The notes beneath the pieces were generated by a model that searched no databases, was not told the origin of the DNA, and worked only from the letters and a program-made list of their open reading frames with translations. 64,000 bases of DNA, from assembly GCA_024180945.1 (NCBI GenBank), contig JAKSGN010000003.1:930001-994000 (forward strand), given 5' to 3'. Of the stretch, positions 13,001 through 24,222 are shown piece after piece. The stretch comes from Macrophomina tecta. Lineage: Eukaryota > Ascomycota > Dothideomycetes > Botryosphaeriales > Botryosphaeriaceae. The stretch's first letter is position 1. Every line of letters begins with the position of its first letter. A program made the position numbers and the translations under genes.

Positions 13001-16000
13001 CGCTTTCTCCTGTGGTGGTGCAGCTCGGCATGTCCTGCATCCAGGTTGCTCTTGCTCGCATGTGGTCAGCCTGGGGCGTCAAGCCCGCTGCCGTCATTGG
13101 CCACAGCCTCGGCGAGTACGCCGCTCTGCATGTCGCAGGTGTCCTGTCCGCCGCCGACATGGTGCTCTTGGTTGGCCGCAGGGCGCAGCTTCTCGTTGCC
13201 GACTGCACCGAGTACACCCATGGCATGCTTGCTGTCAAGGGTAGCGCTGATTCCATCTCGGACGTACTTGGCAGTAAGATGACGGAAATCGCGTGCATCA
13301 ACGGACCAGAGGAGACTGTTCTCTGCGGTACGACCGAGGTTGTTGATGCCGCCAACGAGGCGCTTGGCGCCCAGGGCTTCAAGGCTACCAAGCTGAAGGT
13401 TCCCTTTGCGTTCCATTCCGCTCAGGTCGAGCCTATCCTGGAGTCATTCAAGTCTGTGGCATCCGCAGTCACCTTCCACAAGCCAACAGTGCCCGTCCTG
13501 TCTCCTCTGACTGGAGAGGTCATCCGGGAGAGTGGCATCATCGGTCCTGAGTATCTCGCCAAGCATGCCCGTGAGACCGTCAACTTCTGGTCTGCATTGT
13601 CTACTGGTGAGGAAGAGAAGGTCTTCGACGAGAAGACTGCTTGGCTCGAGATCGGTGCTCATCCAGTCTGTTCCGGCATGGTTAAGTCTTCGCTCAGTGG
13701 CTCGCCAATCACCGCTCCTTCCCTTCGCAGGAACGAGGACCCGTGGAAGACTTTGACCACCAGCCTATGCGCCTTGTACACTGCTGGTGTTCCCATCGAC
13801 TTCAACGAGTACCACCGCGAGTTCAGCGATGCTCATCAGCTTCTGGTTCTACCCACCTACAGCTTCGACAACAAGCGCTACTGGCTTGACTATCACAACA
13901 ACTGGACCCTTACCAAAGGTGAAGCTCCGGCCGTCACCGAGGCTCCCAAGGCAGTTGAGCCGGTCAAGTCCAAGTTCTCCACCACTTCTTGCCAGCGCAT
14001 TGTCAAAGAGGAGCTTCACGCCAACTCCGGCAAAGTCATCTTTGAGACTGACCTTGCTGAGCCCACACTCCACAAGTGTGTCACGGGCCACATGGTCAAT
14101 GAGAACCCTCTCTGCCCTTCTTCCCTATATGCTGATATGGGAATGACTGCTGCGGACTACCTTTACAAGCAGCTGCGCCCTGGTGCAGCTCCTGTTGGCT
14201 ACAATTTCTGCAAGATGGAGGTTACCAAGATCCTCCTCGCCAAGGTGCCCCCGCCTCCGGAGGGTCAACTAATTCACCTTATTGCAGAGGCTGATATGGA
14301 GCAAAATGAAGTCTTCCTCAAGTTCAACAGTGTCACTCCCGACGGCAGGACTATCCAGGAGCACGCCACTGGCAGCGTCATCTACGAAGACCTGGACTCC
14401 TGGAAAGAGGAATGGCAGCGCACCTCCTTCATGGTCCAGACTCAGATCGACTTGCTCAAGGAGAAGCTCGAGACTGGCCGTGCCCACAAGGTCCTTCGTG
14501 GTATGGCTTACAAGCTGTTCAAGGCGCTGGTCGACTATGCTCCGTCCTACCAGAGTATGGCTGAGGTCATTCTTGATGGCAAGCAGACTGAAGCCACTGC
14601 TTCCCTGCAATTCCAGACCAAGCCCGAGGATGGTAACTTCTTCATGGCTCCTTACTGGATTGATGGCTGCTGCCATCTCTCTGGCTTCATCGTCAACGCT
14701 TCCGATCTCGTTGATTCGGAGAACAGCGTGTACATCTCTCACGGCTGGAAGTCGGTGAAGTTCTCCAAGCAGCTCTCGCCGGACAAGAAGTATCGCAACT
14801 ACGTTCGTATGCAGCCCGCTCCTGGAAACATCTCTCAAGGTGACGTCTACATTTTTGAGGGCGATGAGGTCGTCGGCCTTGTTACTGGCTTGAAGTTCCA
14901 GAACATCCCCCGTCGCGCGATGAACGTGATGATGCCTCCGCCGAAAAAAGCGGGTTCTCCAGCAGCTTCCAAACCTATCGCGTCTGCTCCCGCAAAGGCT
15001 CCTGCTGCTGCCGCCGCCAAGCCTGCCGCCAAAGCTGTTGCTGAGACCAAGACCAAGAAGACGGTCAAGGCAGCGGCGCCCAAGTCTTCCGGCAATGTGA
15101 TCACCGCTCGTGTGATGAAAATCATCGCTGAAGAATGCGAACTCGACATGTCTGAGCTTGTCGATGAGGCGGCGTTCGAGAACATGGGAGTTGACTCCCT
15201 GATGTCCCTGACGATCTCTGCCAAGTTCCGCGAGGACCTTGACCTGGACATCAGCTCGACGCTATTCACGGACCATCCTACGGTCGGTCAGATGAAGAAG
15301 TTCTTCGCTCAGTATGATGGTGGTGCCCCTTTGGTCGAATCGGAGGACTCGACTGAGTCGGAAACCTCTGACCCCCGTACCCCCGAAGATGACGAGTCGG
15401 AGACCGACCCCAGCTCCGCGCCGAGCTCTGCTCCCAGCGAGAGCGGCAAAGATGATTATGGCAAGGTCAGCGTTAAGAAGACGCAGGAGGTTTCTGGCCA
15501 GATCAGCTTGGCACGCCAGATCATTTCGGACGAGATGGGCGTACCCACTTCCGAGATTGGCGACCAGGCCGACCTGGCTGAACTTGGAATGGACTCGCTC
15601 ATGAGCCTAACCATCCTCGGGGCTCTTCGTGAGCAGACCGGTGTAGACCTCCCGTCAACCTTCCTGGTCACGAATGCCACGATCGAAGACGTCGAGAATG
15701 CACTTGGCATGAGGCCCAAGCCGCAGGAGAAGGTCAAGGTCGAGGCCAAGGTTGAGAAGAAGACTGCTCCCAAGCCTAAGGCTTCCAAGGCGCCGCAACT
15801 TGCTGAAGTGAACAAGAAGCTCAGCTCGAACATCGACGTGTCCAAGCTGCCTCCGGCAAACTCTGTGCTCCTTCAAGGCAACGCAAAGATCGCTACCAAG
15901 AAACTCTTCTTCCTGCCCGACGGTTCTGGCTCGGCCACGTCCTACATTTCAATCCCCAACCTGTCGCCTGACCTCGCCGTGTATGGACTGAACTGCCCGT

Positions 16001-16692
16001 TCATGAAATGCCCGGAGAAGTTTGACTGTGGTATTGAAGCTGTCAGCCGGCTCTACCTCAATGAGATGAAGCGGCGTCAACCCGAGGGCCCGTACTACGT
16101 CGGCGGCTGGTCTGCAGGCGGTGTTATCGCCTACGAGGTGTGCCAGCAGCTCCTAGCCGAGGGAGAAAAGGTTGAGAGGTTGCTGCTGCTCGACTCGCCG
16201 TGTCCAGTTGAGCTCGCTCCACTTCCTGCTCGCCTCCACCACTTCTTCGACTCTATCGGACTTCTCGGTACCGGCAAGCCTGGCGGAACCCCTGGCTGGC
16301 TTCTGCCTCACTTTGCAGCGTCTATCAAGGCACTGAAGGAGTACGAGCCGGTGCCGATGCCGCAAGACAAGGCACCGGAGACATATGCGATTTGGTGCAC
16401 TGATGGCGTCTGCCCTGATCCCAGCGACCCTCGGCCGCCGCCTGGAGACGAGGAAGATCCGGCGCCCATGACATGGCTCCTAAACAACCGCACCGAGTTT
16501 GGTGACAATGGCTGGGGCCAGATTATCCCCAAGGATAGGATGAAGTTTGGTATCATGGGTGGCAACCACTTCACGATGATGAAGGATCCTCATGTAAGTT
16601 GACGCCTCTCTATCATCCACAGGCGACAGTGACTAACATATGCACAGGCGGAAAAGCTTGGCGAGTTGATCAGAGAGGGCATGGGCCTTTGA
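10091..16692 (+). CDS. Non-reducing polyketide synthase, SAT-KS-AT-PT-ACP-ACP-TE (DHN-melanin/pigment type)
   Basis: This iterative type I synthase should build an aromatic polyketide from malonyl-CoA. Exons are 10091-10368, 10416-16593 and 16648-16692, giving 2166 residues. The introns are 47 and 54 bp, the second with a GACTAAC branch site. Domains in order: SAT (about 1-365, Cys114 in GLCTG, His242); KS (from about 371, Cys543, His678, His721); AT (from about 900, Ser990 in GHSLGEY); PT (from about 1295, His1318, Asp1509); two ACPs (phosphopantetheine Ser1687 and Ser1820) separated by an acidic Ser/Glu linker; TE/Claisen-cyclase (Ser1992 in GGWSAGG, His2144). All catalytic residues I looked for are present. 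An Ala/Pro/Lys linker precedes ACP1. Domain order with tandem ACPs and TE is that of the PKS1/PksP/wA group, known to make tetrahydroxynaphthalene or its heptaketide precursor; the product here is inferred. No tailoring gene is adjacent, which fits dispersed melanin genes. ATG context (CAACAATGA) is good. Confidence 0.95.
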
Positions 16693-17683
16693 GGAGCCCG
16701 ACGCGTTTTCATTTCATCTCTTCATTTGGATACATTCAAAGGATGGCTTAGAATCTCGTGAGTGTGGGCGGCATACGGCGTTAAATCTGGCGTACATATC
16801 ATCTCCTTGGACTGACGGTATCACGATTTGTTTCATTGTCCGGGGGGGTATGGGTTCTCCTTCTAGACGGCTTCATTTTCCATGTTCGTTATGGGATGGT
16901 AAATTGTGCGAACACGAAAGTCATTTTGCTATCATGCTTGAGCAACATTTGCATTGACGGCTGCAGGCTTTTCCTACCGCTGTAGATAATTACAATTCAA
17001 ACCGATTGCGGAACATCCATCGATCCCCGGGCTCTTTTACATGTGGGTTCGGAGCGCGTGCAGGCAGCGCGGGCGGTGAACCGGGGGAGAGCGCTCCGAT
17101 CCGATTCCTGCTCCTGTCACATTCGCGGCGGCCGACTTGGGGATCCCTGACACGCAGGTTGCGCGACCTCTTCGGGCAAATGAACGACATCGATACTCAG
17201 CCGGTCGCATTGGATTCCATGAATCTTGGGCCAACAAGACGCGGGAAGAGACAGGTTCGATATTATTCTCTCTCTCCCGCGGCTGCCGTGTTTCGGACTT
17301 CCTCCTCATCGGAAGTCCGAAAGATCCTAGTGTATTCTTGGTTGTGTGCCGGGCTGGAGGGGGGAGGAGGCTTGCATGGGTTCAATTGCCTCTTGGGCAA
17401 GCTCGGAGGGAAAGGGCCGCGTTGATCTCCGAGACGGTTCCGGTACTGCTGCACGCCGCATGCTCCGTCTCATGTCGTCAACAACCAGCGCTCGATCAGG
17501 CAGAATAGGATCCGATGGATTCGCGATCGGCTTTTTTTCTTTTTCGTTTTCTTCTTCTGCCCTTCTGGCCATGTGCGGCTAGAGCAACATCCGGAACTGT
17601 GCAGCATACGGCACGGAGACAGAGCTTCTTTTTGGGGGTGCCGGAACAGCTTATGAGAGCTCGGTGTTGGGGAAAGGCGCGTC
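16693..17683. other. Intergenic, 3' flank of the synthase
   Basis: No supportable gene. I looked here for the missing N-terminal three quarters of the DmpA-type enzyme whose tail follows, and found no conserved block of that family. A short string at about 17675-17690 that would read A-R-L-G-V in a neighbouring frame may be a trace of it, but this is weak. Confidence 0.5.
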
Positions 17684-17944
17684 TTGGGGTGCGTAAGCGG
17701 CGGTCCCGTTCAGACTGTCACGGCGGGCGCGAGGGAGGTGGATCCATGGAAGCCGAGGGCGATGGATGTGCAGGTGTTGGACGATCAGACGATCAACGCG
17801 TTGTTCGAGGCTACGGCGGGTGCGGTTGAGGAGGCCATTCTGAATGCGTTGTGCATGGCAGAGACGATGACGGGGTTGGGTGGGTTGAAGGTTGAGGCGT
17901 TGCCGCTGGAGAAGGTTAAGGAGCTAATGCAGAAGTACCTTTGA
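17684..17944 (+). pseudogene. C-terminal relic of a DmpA-family (peptidase P1/S58) aminopeptidase
   Basis: The frame encodes about 85 residues that align from memory with the very end of fungal DmpA-type L-aminopeptidase/D-esterases: a DPWKP turn, then NALFEAT, EEAILNALCMAETMTG, and a final LPLEKVKELMQKYL followed by a TGA stop where the family normally ends. These enzymes are about 370-400 residues, self-process at a Ser or Thr, and remove N-terminal residues from small peptides or amides. The nucleophile region, the N-terminal half and the SGDIFLAFSTGN block that should come just before are absent. The first residues (GCVSGG) are not family-like, so the reading frame is open but broken at its 5' side. 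I take it for a deletion remnant. The alternative, a short terminal exon of a badly rearranged live gene, is less likely because no upstream exon is visible. Confidence 0.65.
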
Positions 17945-18484
17945 AAAGCGAGACGTAGCTACCTTTCGGTCTGACGTGAGATGAGACGGGAGAAGGCAGC
18001 AGCGTCTGCTATTTGCGTTGCTTGCTGCATGGATACGACCGGCAAGGCGTCAATCACCAGTGGAAAGGCCATCCGCGGTCAGGATCGCCACTACTGACCG
18101 GTCCACTGCAAACGTCGTTTCGCATTCTGTGAGGCTGCGTACTACGCATCCGCGCAATAGCAGCTGCGTGGTAGCACTCAGCCTTGTGTTAAATTTTCGA
18201 CGGCCTGTCCCCCGGAGTGCCCTCAGGTTTTGCGCAAACTCTGAGATCTTGGTTCATTTACCCATTTCTGCCTACGGCTTGGACACTGGCTTTGCATTCT
18301 GATTCCATGTGGCCATTCCAACCCTAGGGAGTGCATTGACTGGTAAGCAGGTCTGGAAGAGCACCACGTCCTTCCGGGGAATTACTGACTGTTTGGTGAA
18401 TACAGTCCCCATCATACTAGGCCTCATACTCTTTCCTGAATCGCTGTTGTCGAAGCCCCCATTTCACAGGCCAATTCGCTCAGC
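17945..18484. other. Intergenic, probable promoter of the zinc-finger gene
   Basis: No gene seen. The 94-codon open frame at 18018-18302 has no recognisable content. Confidence 0.5.
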
Positions 18485-21141
18485 ATGAACAGACATATAA
18501 GTCTCTGCGAACCGTGGCAATCCAATGTGGATTCGGAAGATGATATCCCAAGTGATGACTGCATGGGGCCGGCTCACCGTTCTGCGATTGCAAACGTTGC
18601 GATCGCCTGCGAACCCGAAGAATCATTCCCAGCCATGTCCAGTACGGCCAGTGCGATTGACCGCCTTCACAGTTTCTCTACGCCAAGTCATGGCACCATG
18701 CCCGAAGCCGATCATTGGCGTGAATGTCCCATTCCATCACCTCAACTGCGTGCGAAGTTCTGGGACGACGTAGCCTCGAGCGGCGTCCTCGGTTCGGACG
18801 CAGAAACTACTAGATTCATGTCGAATCCTCCTTGCGCGCTACCACGATCCGCAGCCCGTGTAGGCTCGCGAGCCGCAAAAGCGGGTCGGAATGGATCTTG
18901 GCAATCTCGCATATCTGAGCAGTCTGACTTCTCTCCCGCTTCCACTGGGTCCACGGCTCTCACGGAACCTTTTTCGGCCAGCAGCGAGACTACACTCTTT
19001 CAGACTACTGGGGTTGCTGAAGATCATGCGACGAATCGATGTTGGAGGAAACTGCAGAGGAGGAGTTCCAACGACTCCATGTTCTCATTTTCCACACGAC
19101 AGTCAAGGAGCAGAACCAGGTCACCCGCTGCCTTGCCTGCCAGAGTATATGAAAAGATAAGAACGATACTCCCCAGGGGCCTCGGAAAGGACACCAGAGC
19201 TTCCGGCCATAACATACCAACCGTGGCAAGCGATGACGGCTCGACGGGAGAATCCCCAAGATCCCGCCTTCAGGATGAAGAATTGAAGCGCCGCTTTCCC
19301 CTTAGGCCTAAACCATCCCATCGGCATTCAGAAGACATCGCGAGACCTGCCAGTAAGTGTCTTCATCATGGGCCTATTTCGGCTCCATCAGCGGCTTCGA
19401 CCAATATCGATTCATCTCCGGATTCCCAGGACACTGGCAACCGGGCGGTTGATGAATCAATATTAGCGACGAGAAAGCGTCAAATCGTGGATCGGGTCAT
19501 GGCCTCTTTCGAACAGATGCTCGGCTACGACGAGATGGATTCCGAAGACGAGTATGAGAGTTGGTGTTCAGAGAAAGGTTCCCTCTCCTCGACATCTCTT
19601 TCTGAGTCTAGTGTATACATGTGCTCGTACGCAGGACGGCTTCGAGAGGAGGGAGAAGGGTCCGAGACACCTAGCTCACGACCTTCAAACCATGTCAACA
19701 GTGGAAACCAGTGTCATGATGCGAGGCGGCCGCCCGGGTCTGAAGCATCGAAGCGAGAGAGCAAGAGACAAAAGCAGGGGGGCTCCGAGGGTTCTGACAA
19801 TGAAGATGAAGACGCGGGGAGCAGACGTCCGCATCCGCAGAGTCAGAATGTCATGGTTTGGGAGAAATCAAGCAAAAGGCTCGCATGCCCCTATTTCAAG
19901 ATGAACCCTCTCAAGCCACCAAAACATAATTCGTGTCGATACCCGGGTTTCTCCAACGTTTCAAGGTTAAAGTAGGCGATACCTCAAATTGAAGTTGAAT
20001 GAAAAAAAAAAAAAAAAAGATAGATGCTGACAGCTTTTTTCAAGGGAGCATCTCTACCGACAGCATGTTTTACCGATCATCTGCCCACGATGTCATGAAA
20101 GATTCCCCACCAACAGAAATTTGACGGATCATCTGATGGCACCAGAGAGGTGTCCAGCGGTTGAGGAACAGCTTGAATCTATGTTGGGGCTCAATCAGGA
20201 TCAGGTCGCCCAGCTGAAAAAGAAAACCAGAGCAAGAGCGCTGATGAGCGAGGCGCAGAAGTGGCGAATGGTGTTCCAAATTGTTTTCCCGGATGTTGAA
20301 GAGTGTGATATACCTTCGCCATGTAAGTTTAGAAGAACATCTCTCATACAAGCACTATGTTGGGATCGACTTTAATATTCTCATTCCAGATGCTGAAGCC
20401 GAAGCTACTTCCAGTGAGCGGAAGTCCCAAGACAGCGGTGAATTCTACCGTTACGAGCAATTCAGCCGGAAAGAGCTACCTGGACGGGTCAGGCAAGCTT
20501 TGGAAAAGGAAGTTGAGTATGTGATGAGCGAAACGGAGAAGATGATTAGTCAGCTTCCTGAAATTGTCCGCGTCTGCCAGGAGCAGGTCTTCGCAATTTT
20601 CCGCGCCCAAGAAGCCTCAATGGACAACGACATACGCATTATCGAGCAAGCAGACGCACATGTGGCTTCAAAGAGGCAGAGTGAATCAATCCATCGTACG
20701 GATCAATATCCGAAAGACATCGAAAGCATGTTTGTCGAACCGCCCAGTGCTTGTCTGAATGCTGCGCTGCTACAGCCCGGGCAACCACTCTGGGCCAGTT
20801 CAGGGCAAATCCCGCAGCTGCAAGCAAGCGAGTCCATCGATGAAGGATGTTGTTGCACGGCACCAATATCCCTTGAAACAACCTTTTCATTCAATAGCAC
20901 AATGGAACCACCTGCGCTGACTTGCTCGGCCACAGTTCCACAGTCACTTGACTTGGATTTCGTAGACGAGGCGTCACAGTCAAACGAAATGAGCTATGAA
21001 AATCTAACGGCCGTGGATGACAATTTCTGCCAGCGGATGTGCCACCAAGACGACAGTGGACTCAAGGGATTGTGGGAAGACGCCCATCTTGTATTATCAG
21101 GCATTCAGCCAAGCTACGCAGCCGGAAGCATGGACCTCTAG
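18485..21141 (+). CDS. Protein with fungal degenerate C2H2-type zinc finger
   Basis: Exons 18485-19971, 20045-20322 and 20390-21141 join in one frame to 838 residues. Residues 1-460 are Ser/Arg-rich and look disordered, with an acidic patch (DEMDSEDEYE) near 350. The recognisable core straddles the first intron: ACPYFKMNP (Cys468), Cys484, RLKEHLYRQH (His498, His503), then PIICPRCHERF (Cys509, Cys512) and a final DHL/C pair. Many Pezizomycotina proteins carry this same block, a widely spaced C2H2 finger followed by a CxxC half-finger. Their role is not established; nucleic-acid binding is the usual guess. The C-terminal region has a helical segment (LEKEVEYVMSETEKM). The 73-bp intron 1 contains a 17-A run. 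Being next to the polyketide synthase does not make it a pathway regulator; it lacks a Zn2Cys6 cluster and does not resemble the melanin regulator Cmr1. Confidence 0.85.
20002..20018. repeat. 17-A homopolymer inside intron 1 of the zinc-finger gene
   Basis: A run of 17 adenines lies in the intron at 19972-20044, which interrupts the zinc-finger coding block. It is likely length-variable between isolates. Confidence 0.7.
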
Positions 21142-22309
21142 ACTCCCAGTTCAGAGGGTGTTGTTTAATACTGTCAGACTCCTGTCCTTTTTTTTTGTCA
21201 TCTAAACCGTTCGGGAGCTTTGAGGTTCGGAGCAGACTGTACATGATAAGTTACGAGGTGAAAATCAGCAGCAGCACAACGAAATCCCTCCGGAAGGCAC
21301 ATTGACGACCTGCTCAACGGACAGGCGGCAGTTAGAGCCAGCTATGGCGCCATAGTGGACTATTTGGAGAATTTTCTCCTGCTGGATTGGATTCTATAAG
21401 CCTCTGATACAGCCAAAGTGATTTCCGGGCATATCCGCACGGGCACGATGGGGGGAGGACACTGTCAAGCTTGTTCTATCCTTTCCCCGCAACAGGACGA
21501 CCCCGCCCCTCTTCTCTCGGGGCAAGGTACAGTATTGTGCGCTACGCCTCTCATCGAAAGTGCGCTTCACCCCATGTCTAAACGTGTGCACCGTCCGTCG
21601 CAGGCTTGCATCCCTTGCATACAGACTTCAGTTCATAAGTTGCGCCGCTGGGAATATCCTTCCTTTTATGGGCATGGCTATGGTCGGATTCCTACTTTGC
21701 ATTCATAGTAGTAGCATGAATAGGTCCCGCAGTTGCGGCCAAGTCGACAGTCGCTTTCCACGTCCCTTCGGCAACGTATCCCTTTGCGCGAGGGGCTCTG
21801 GGTCTCAGCCACTCGCTGTGCCGTCACCTGCGCAGCGAGTCGCCCGGGCCGACTTGCCACTGAAAGGTGGCAGTGTTTGCTTTTGTCTCTACACTTTCAG
21901 ACGAGTCAGCAGACTTTCTCCTCGTCCGATGCGCGGGCTTCCGGCGTAGGGGAACGTGATCGGCTTGGTCAAATTTCTTCGCGTGAGGCTGTGAGGCTTG
22001 GGTTTGTATCTAAAGTGCACGCTATTCGCCTGAGCTCTCAATGCCTGAGGCTAGGAAAAGCTTGTCATTCGTCAGTTTGTCTTGTCTTACAAGAGGACCA
22101 CGGGACTATTAAGGAAGGCTCAACCACTTCCCGTAGATCGCTCCCTGAGTTCCAAAGTCAACTACCTCACTGAAGGGGGAAACTTGGCAAATTTCACGCA
22201 AAATATCACCTCTACGAATGCGCAGCAGAAGTCATTCCACTTCCGGCTCCCTCTATAGGTTCCCCATGGCAGGCGCCACCACGTGTCGCTACGAAACAGC
22301 AGCAGCGCC
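21142..22309. other. Intergenic between zinc-finger and exchanger-like genes
   Basis: No gene found. A short upstream ATG at 22266 opens an 18-codon frame (stop at 22320-22322) that overlaps the start of the next gene in another frame, and a CACGTG box sits at 22280-22285. Either could be regulatory or fall in untranscribed promoter. Confidence 0.45.
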
Positions 22310-24222
22310 ATGTCATCAATGACCGGAGAAGGATTGCTTCGCACGACTGAACAGTCTACGAGGCCATTCCAAGACAGCCTCCGGAGCGGGTCGCTCCGGC
22401 CATCCCCGAACTCTCCTTCTATCCGGTCATCTCAAAGTTCCATCCACTTCTTTACGCCTTTGGATCGCTTTGCGAACGGGTTCTTGCCCTCATCTCCGGT
22501 CCGGCCATCACAAGTATTCGGTGAGATCGCGGACCTAGGCAGGCCTGTCCAGCCAACATTGTCGCTTCCCGCCCGACATCATGAGCTACAATCTCTGCTG
22601 GGCCAAGATGAGGAGACAGGCCTCCTTCCTCGCCCGTGCCAGGACTCAGGGCACGAGGATCTAGACGGCGAGGAAAACGAAGTCAAAACAGTGAGATCTT
22701 TCGTATTCGGTAGCCGGTTGATCCCGCGAACTAGGAGCTCTATCTCCAGACCCGCTTGCCATTTTACATCTCTCATGGCGGAGAATGTCCGACGACTGTT
22801 GACGACGAACCTGTACCATACTAGCGGACTTGTTTTCGTTCCACTGGGCTTCATCTCACACTCTCTGGGCTGGGACCAGGCTACTGTCGTGGCCTTGAAC
22901 GCTCTGGCTGCCGGAGCCTGCGCGTTCCTTGCTACTGCCCTCTTCGAACATCTCCGACCGACCTGGCACGCACAGGTGCCCAAGTCCTCCCTCATTGGAG
23001 ATATCGTCTGGACGAACCCCGCCTGGCTCTGCGTAGGTCATCGCCATCCACCCATCCCGTAGACGCCCAGGACACAGCAAAAGTGATAACTGACCAACTC
23101 ACAGATCGGAATGCTGTCCCTTCTTGCACACGACTACCAAACCATCCAGCTCATCATCCCAGGCAGCATCTTGACCCGCAATCTCCTCGGCCTGGGCATG
23201 GGCTTCTGCGCCGGCGGCCTGACCCAACGCGTCCAGCGCTACAACGACGCCGCCATCTCTGTGACCGCCTCCGCGAAAGTCGTCGGTCTCATCCCGCTAG
23301 TGATGTGCAGCCTCCTGGCCGTCGCCTGCCGCGGCGACGACGGCAACCCGAACCCAACCCGCGACACCAACATCCTCCTCTTCTCGCGCGGCGCCGCCCT
23401 CGTCTCCCTTCTCGTCTATACCCTCTACTGGCTCTTCCGCAACATCACCCACGCCTACCTCTTCAGCGACGAAACCGCCCACCCCGGCCACACCACCGCC
23501 GCGCACCGCGCCACCAGCTCCCCTCCGCCACCGACCGCGCGCGCCGCCCTCGTCGCCACCCTCGCCCTCACATTCTGCACCCTCGCCCTCCCCATCCACA
23601 GCACCCTCCTCGTGCGCGCCCTCCAGACGCCACCACCACCACCCTCCTCCTCCTCCTCCCCGGCCCTCTTCTCCCCAAACCCCACCTTCGTGCGCACGAT
23701 CCTCCTCCCGCTCCTCCTCCACCACCACGAGCTCGTCGCCGTCGCGCGCGCCGCCCACGCCTCGCTGCCCGACCGCGCGCTCCTCGCGGCCGAGGGCGCG
23801 ACGCTGCACGCGACGCTCTTCGTGGTGCCGTCGCTAGTAGTGCTGGGGTGGATCTTCAGTGGCAGAGGGAGCAGCAGCAGCAGCAGCAGCGGGCATAGGG
23901 TGATGATGACGCTCGAGATGCCAGTGGTGCCGCTAGTGATGGCGGCAGCGGGGGCATGGCTGAGCGGGGTGGTGCTGCGCGACGGGCGGTCCAATTACTT
24001 AAAGGGGGCCGTATTACTTGTCCTGTGAGTTCTCTTTCTGTCTTTTTTTTTTTTTTTTTGTTCAGACACAAATTCTCTCTCATCCTCCTTCCTTGTTCAT
24101 GGAAGCTTGAAGAAAAAGCCTGCAACTTGTGGATTGGGGCTGCAGAAGATTTTTTTGCGGCTGACTTGTTTGGGACTGACAGATACACTTCCACTGCCAT
24201 CGCGACGTTTCTCCTGCCTTGA
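22310..24222 (+). CDS. CAX-like (Ca2+/H+ exchanger superfamily) membrane protein with altered core motifs
   Basis: Exons 22310-23032, 23105-24024 and 24183-24222 give 560 residues. The last exon is short and follows a 158-bp intron with a 17-T run; it restores the family ending (GAVLLVLYTST). Residues 1-155 are hydrophilic and Ser/Pro-rich. The rest shows about ten membrane segments in the exchanger order: FVPLGF, then a GSILTRNLLGLGMGFCAGGL block that matches the GSILSNLLLVLGMCFxxGG stretch of vacuolar VCX1/CAX proteins, and VVPSLVVLGW and DGRSNYLKGAVLLVL near the end. The first GNAxE motif, whose Glu is essential in known exchangers, is replaced by NPAWLCIG. In the second motif position HHHEL keeps only the Glu. 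Poly-Pro/Ser and poly-Ser tracts fill two loops, and exon 2 is very GC- and CCTC-rich. A diverged, perhaps non-transporting, member is the best reading. The ATG at 22310 fits better than the in-frame GTG at 22283. Confidence 0.75.

Noticed and set aside
18485..21141. Melanin regulator Cmr1-type factor next to the synthase
   Set aside because: No Zn2Cys6 cluster and the wrong finger type. The protein belongs to a different, general fungal zinc-finger family.
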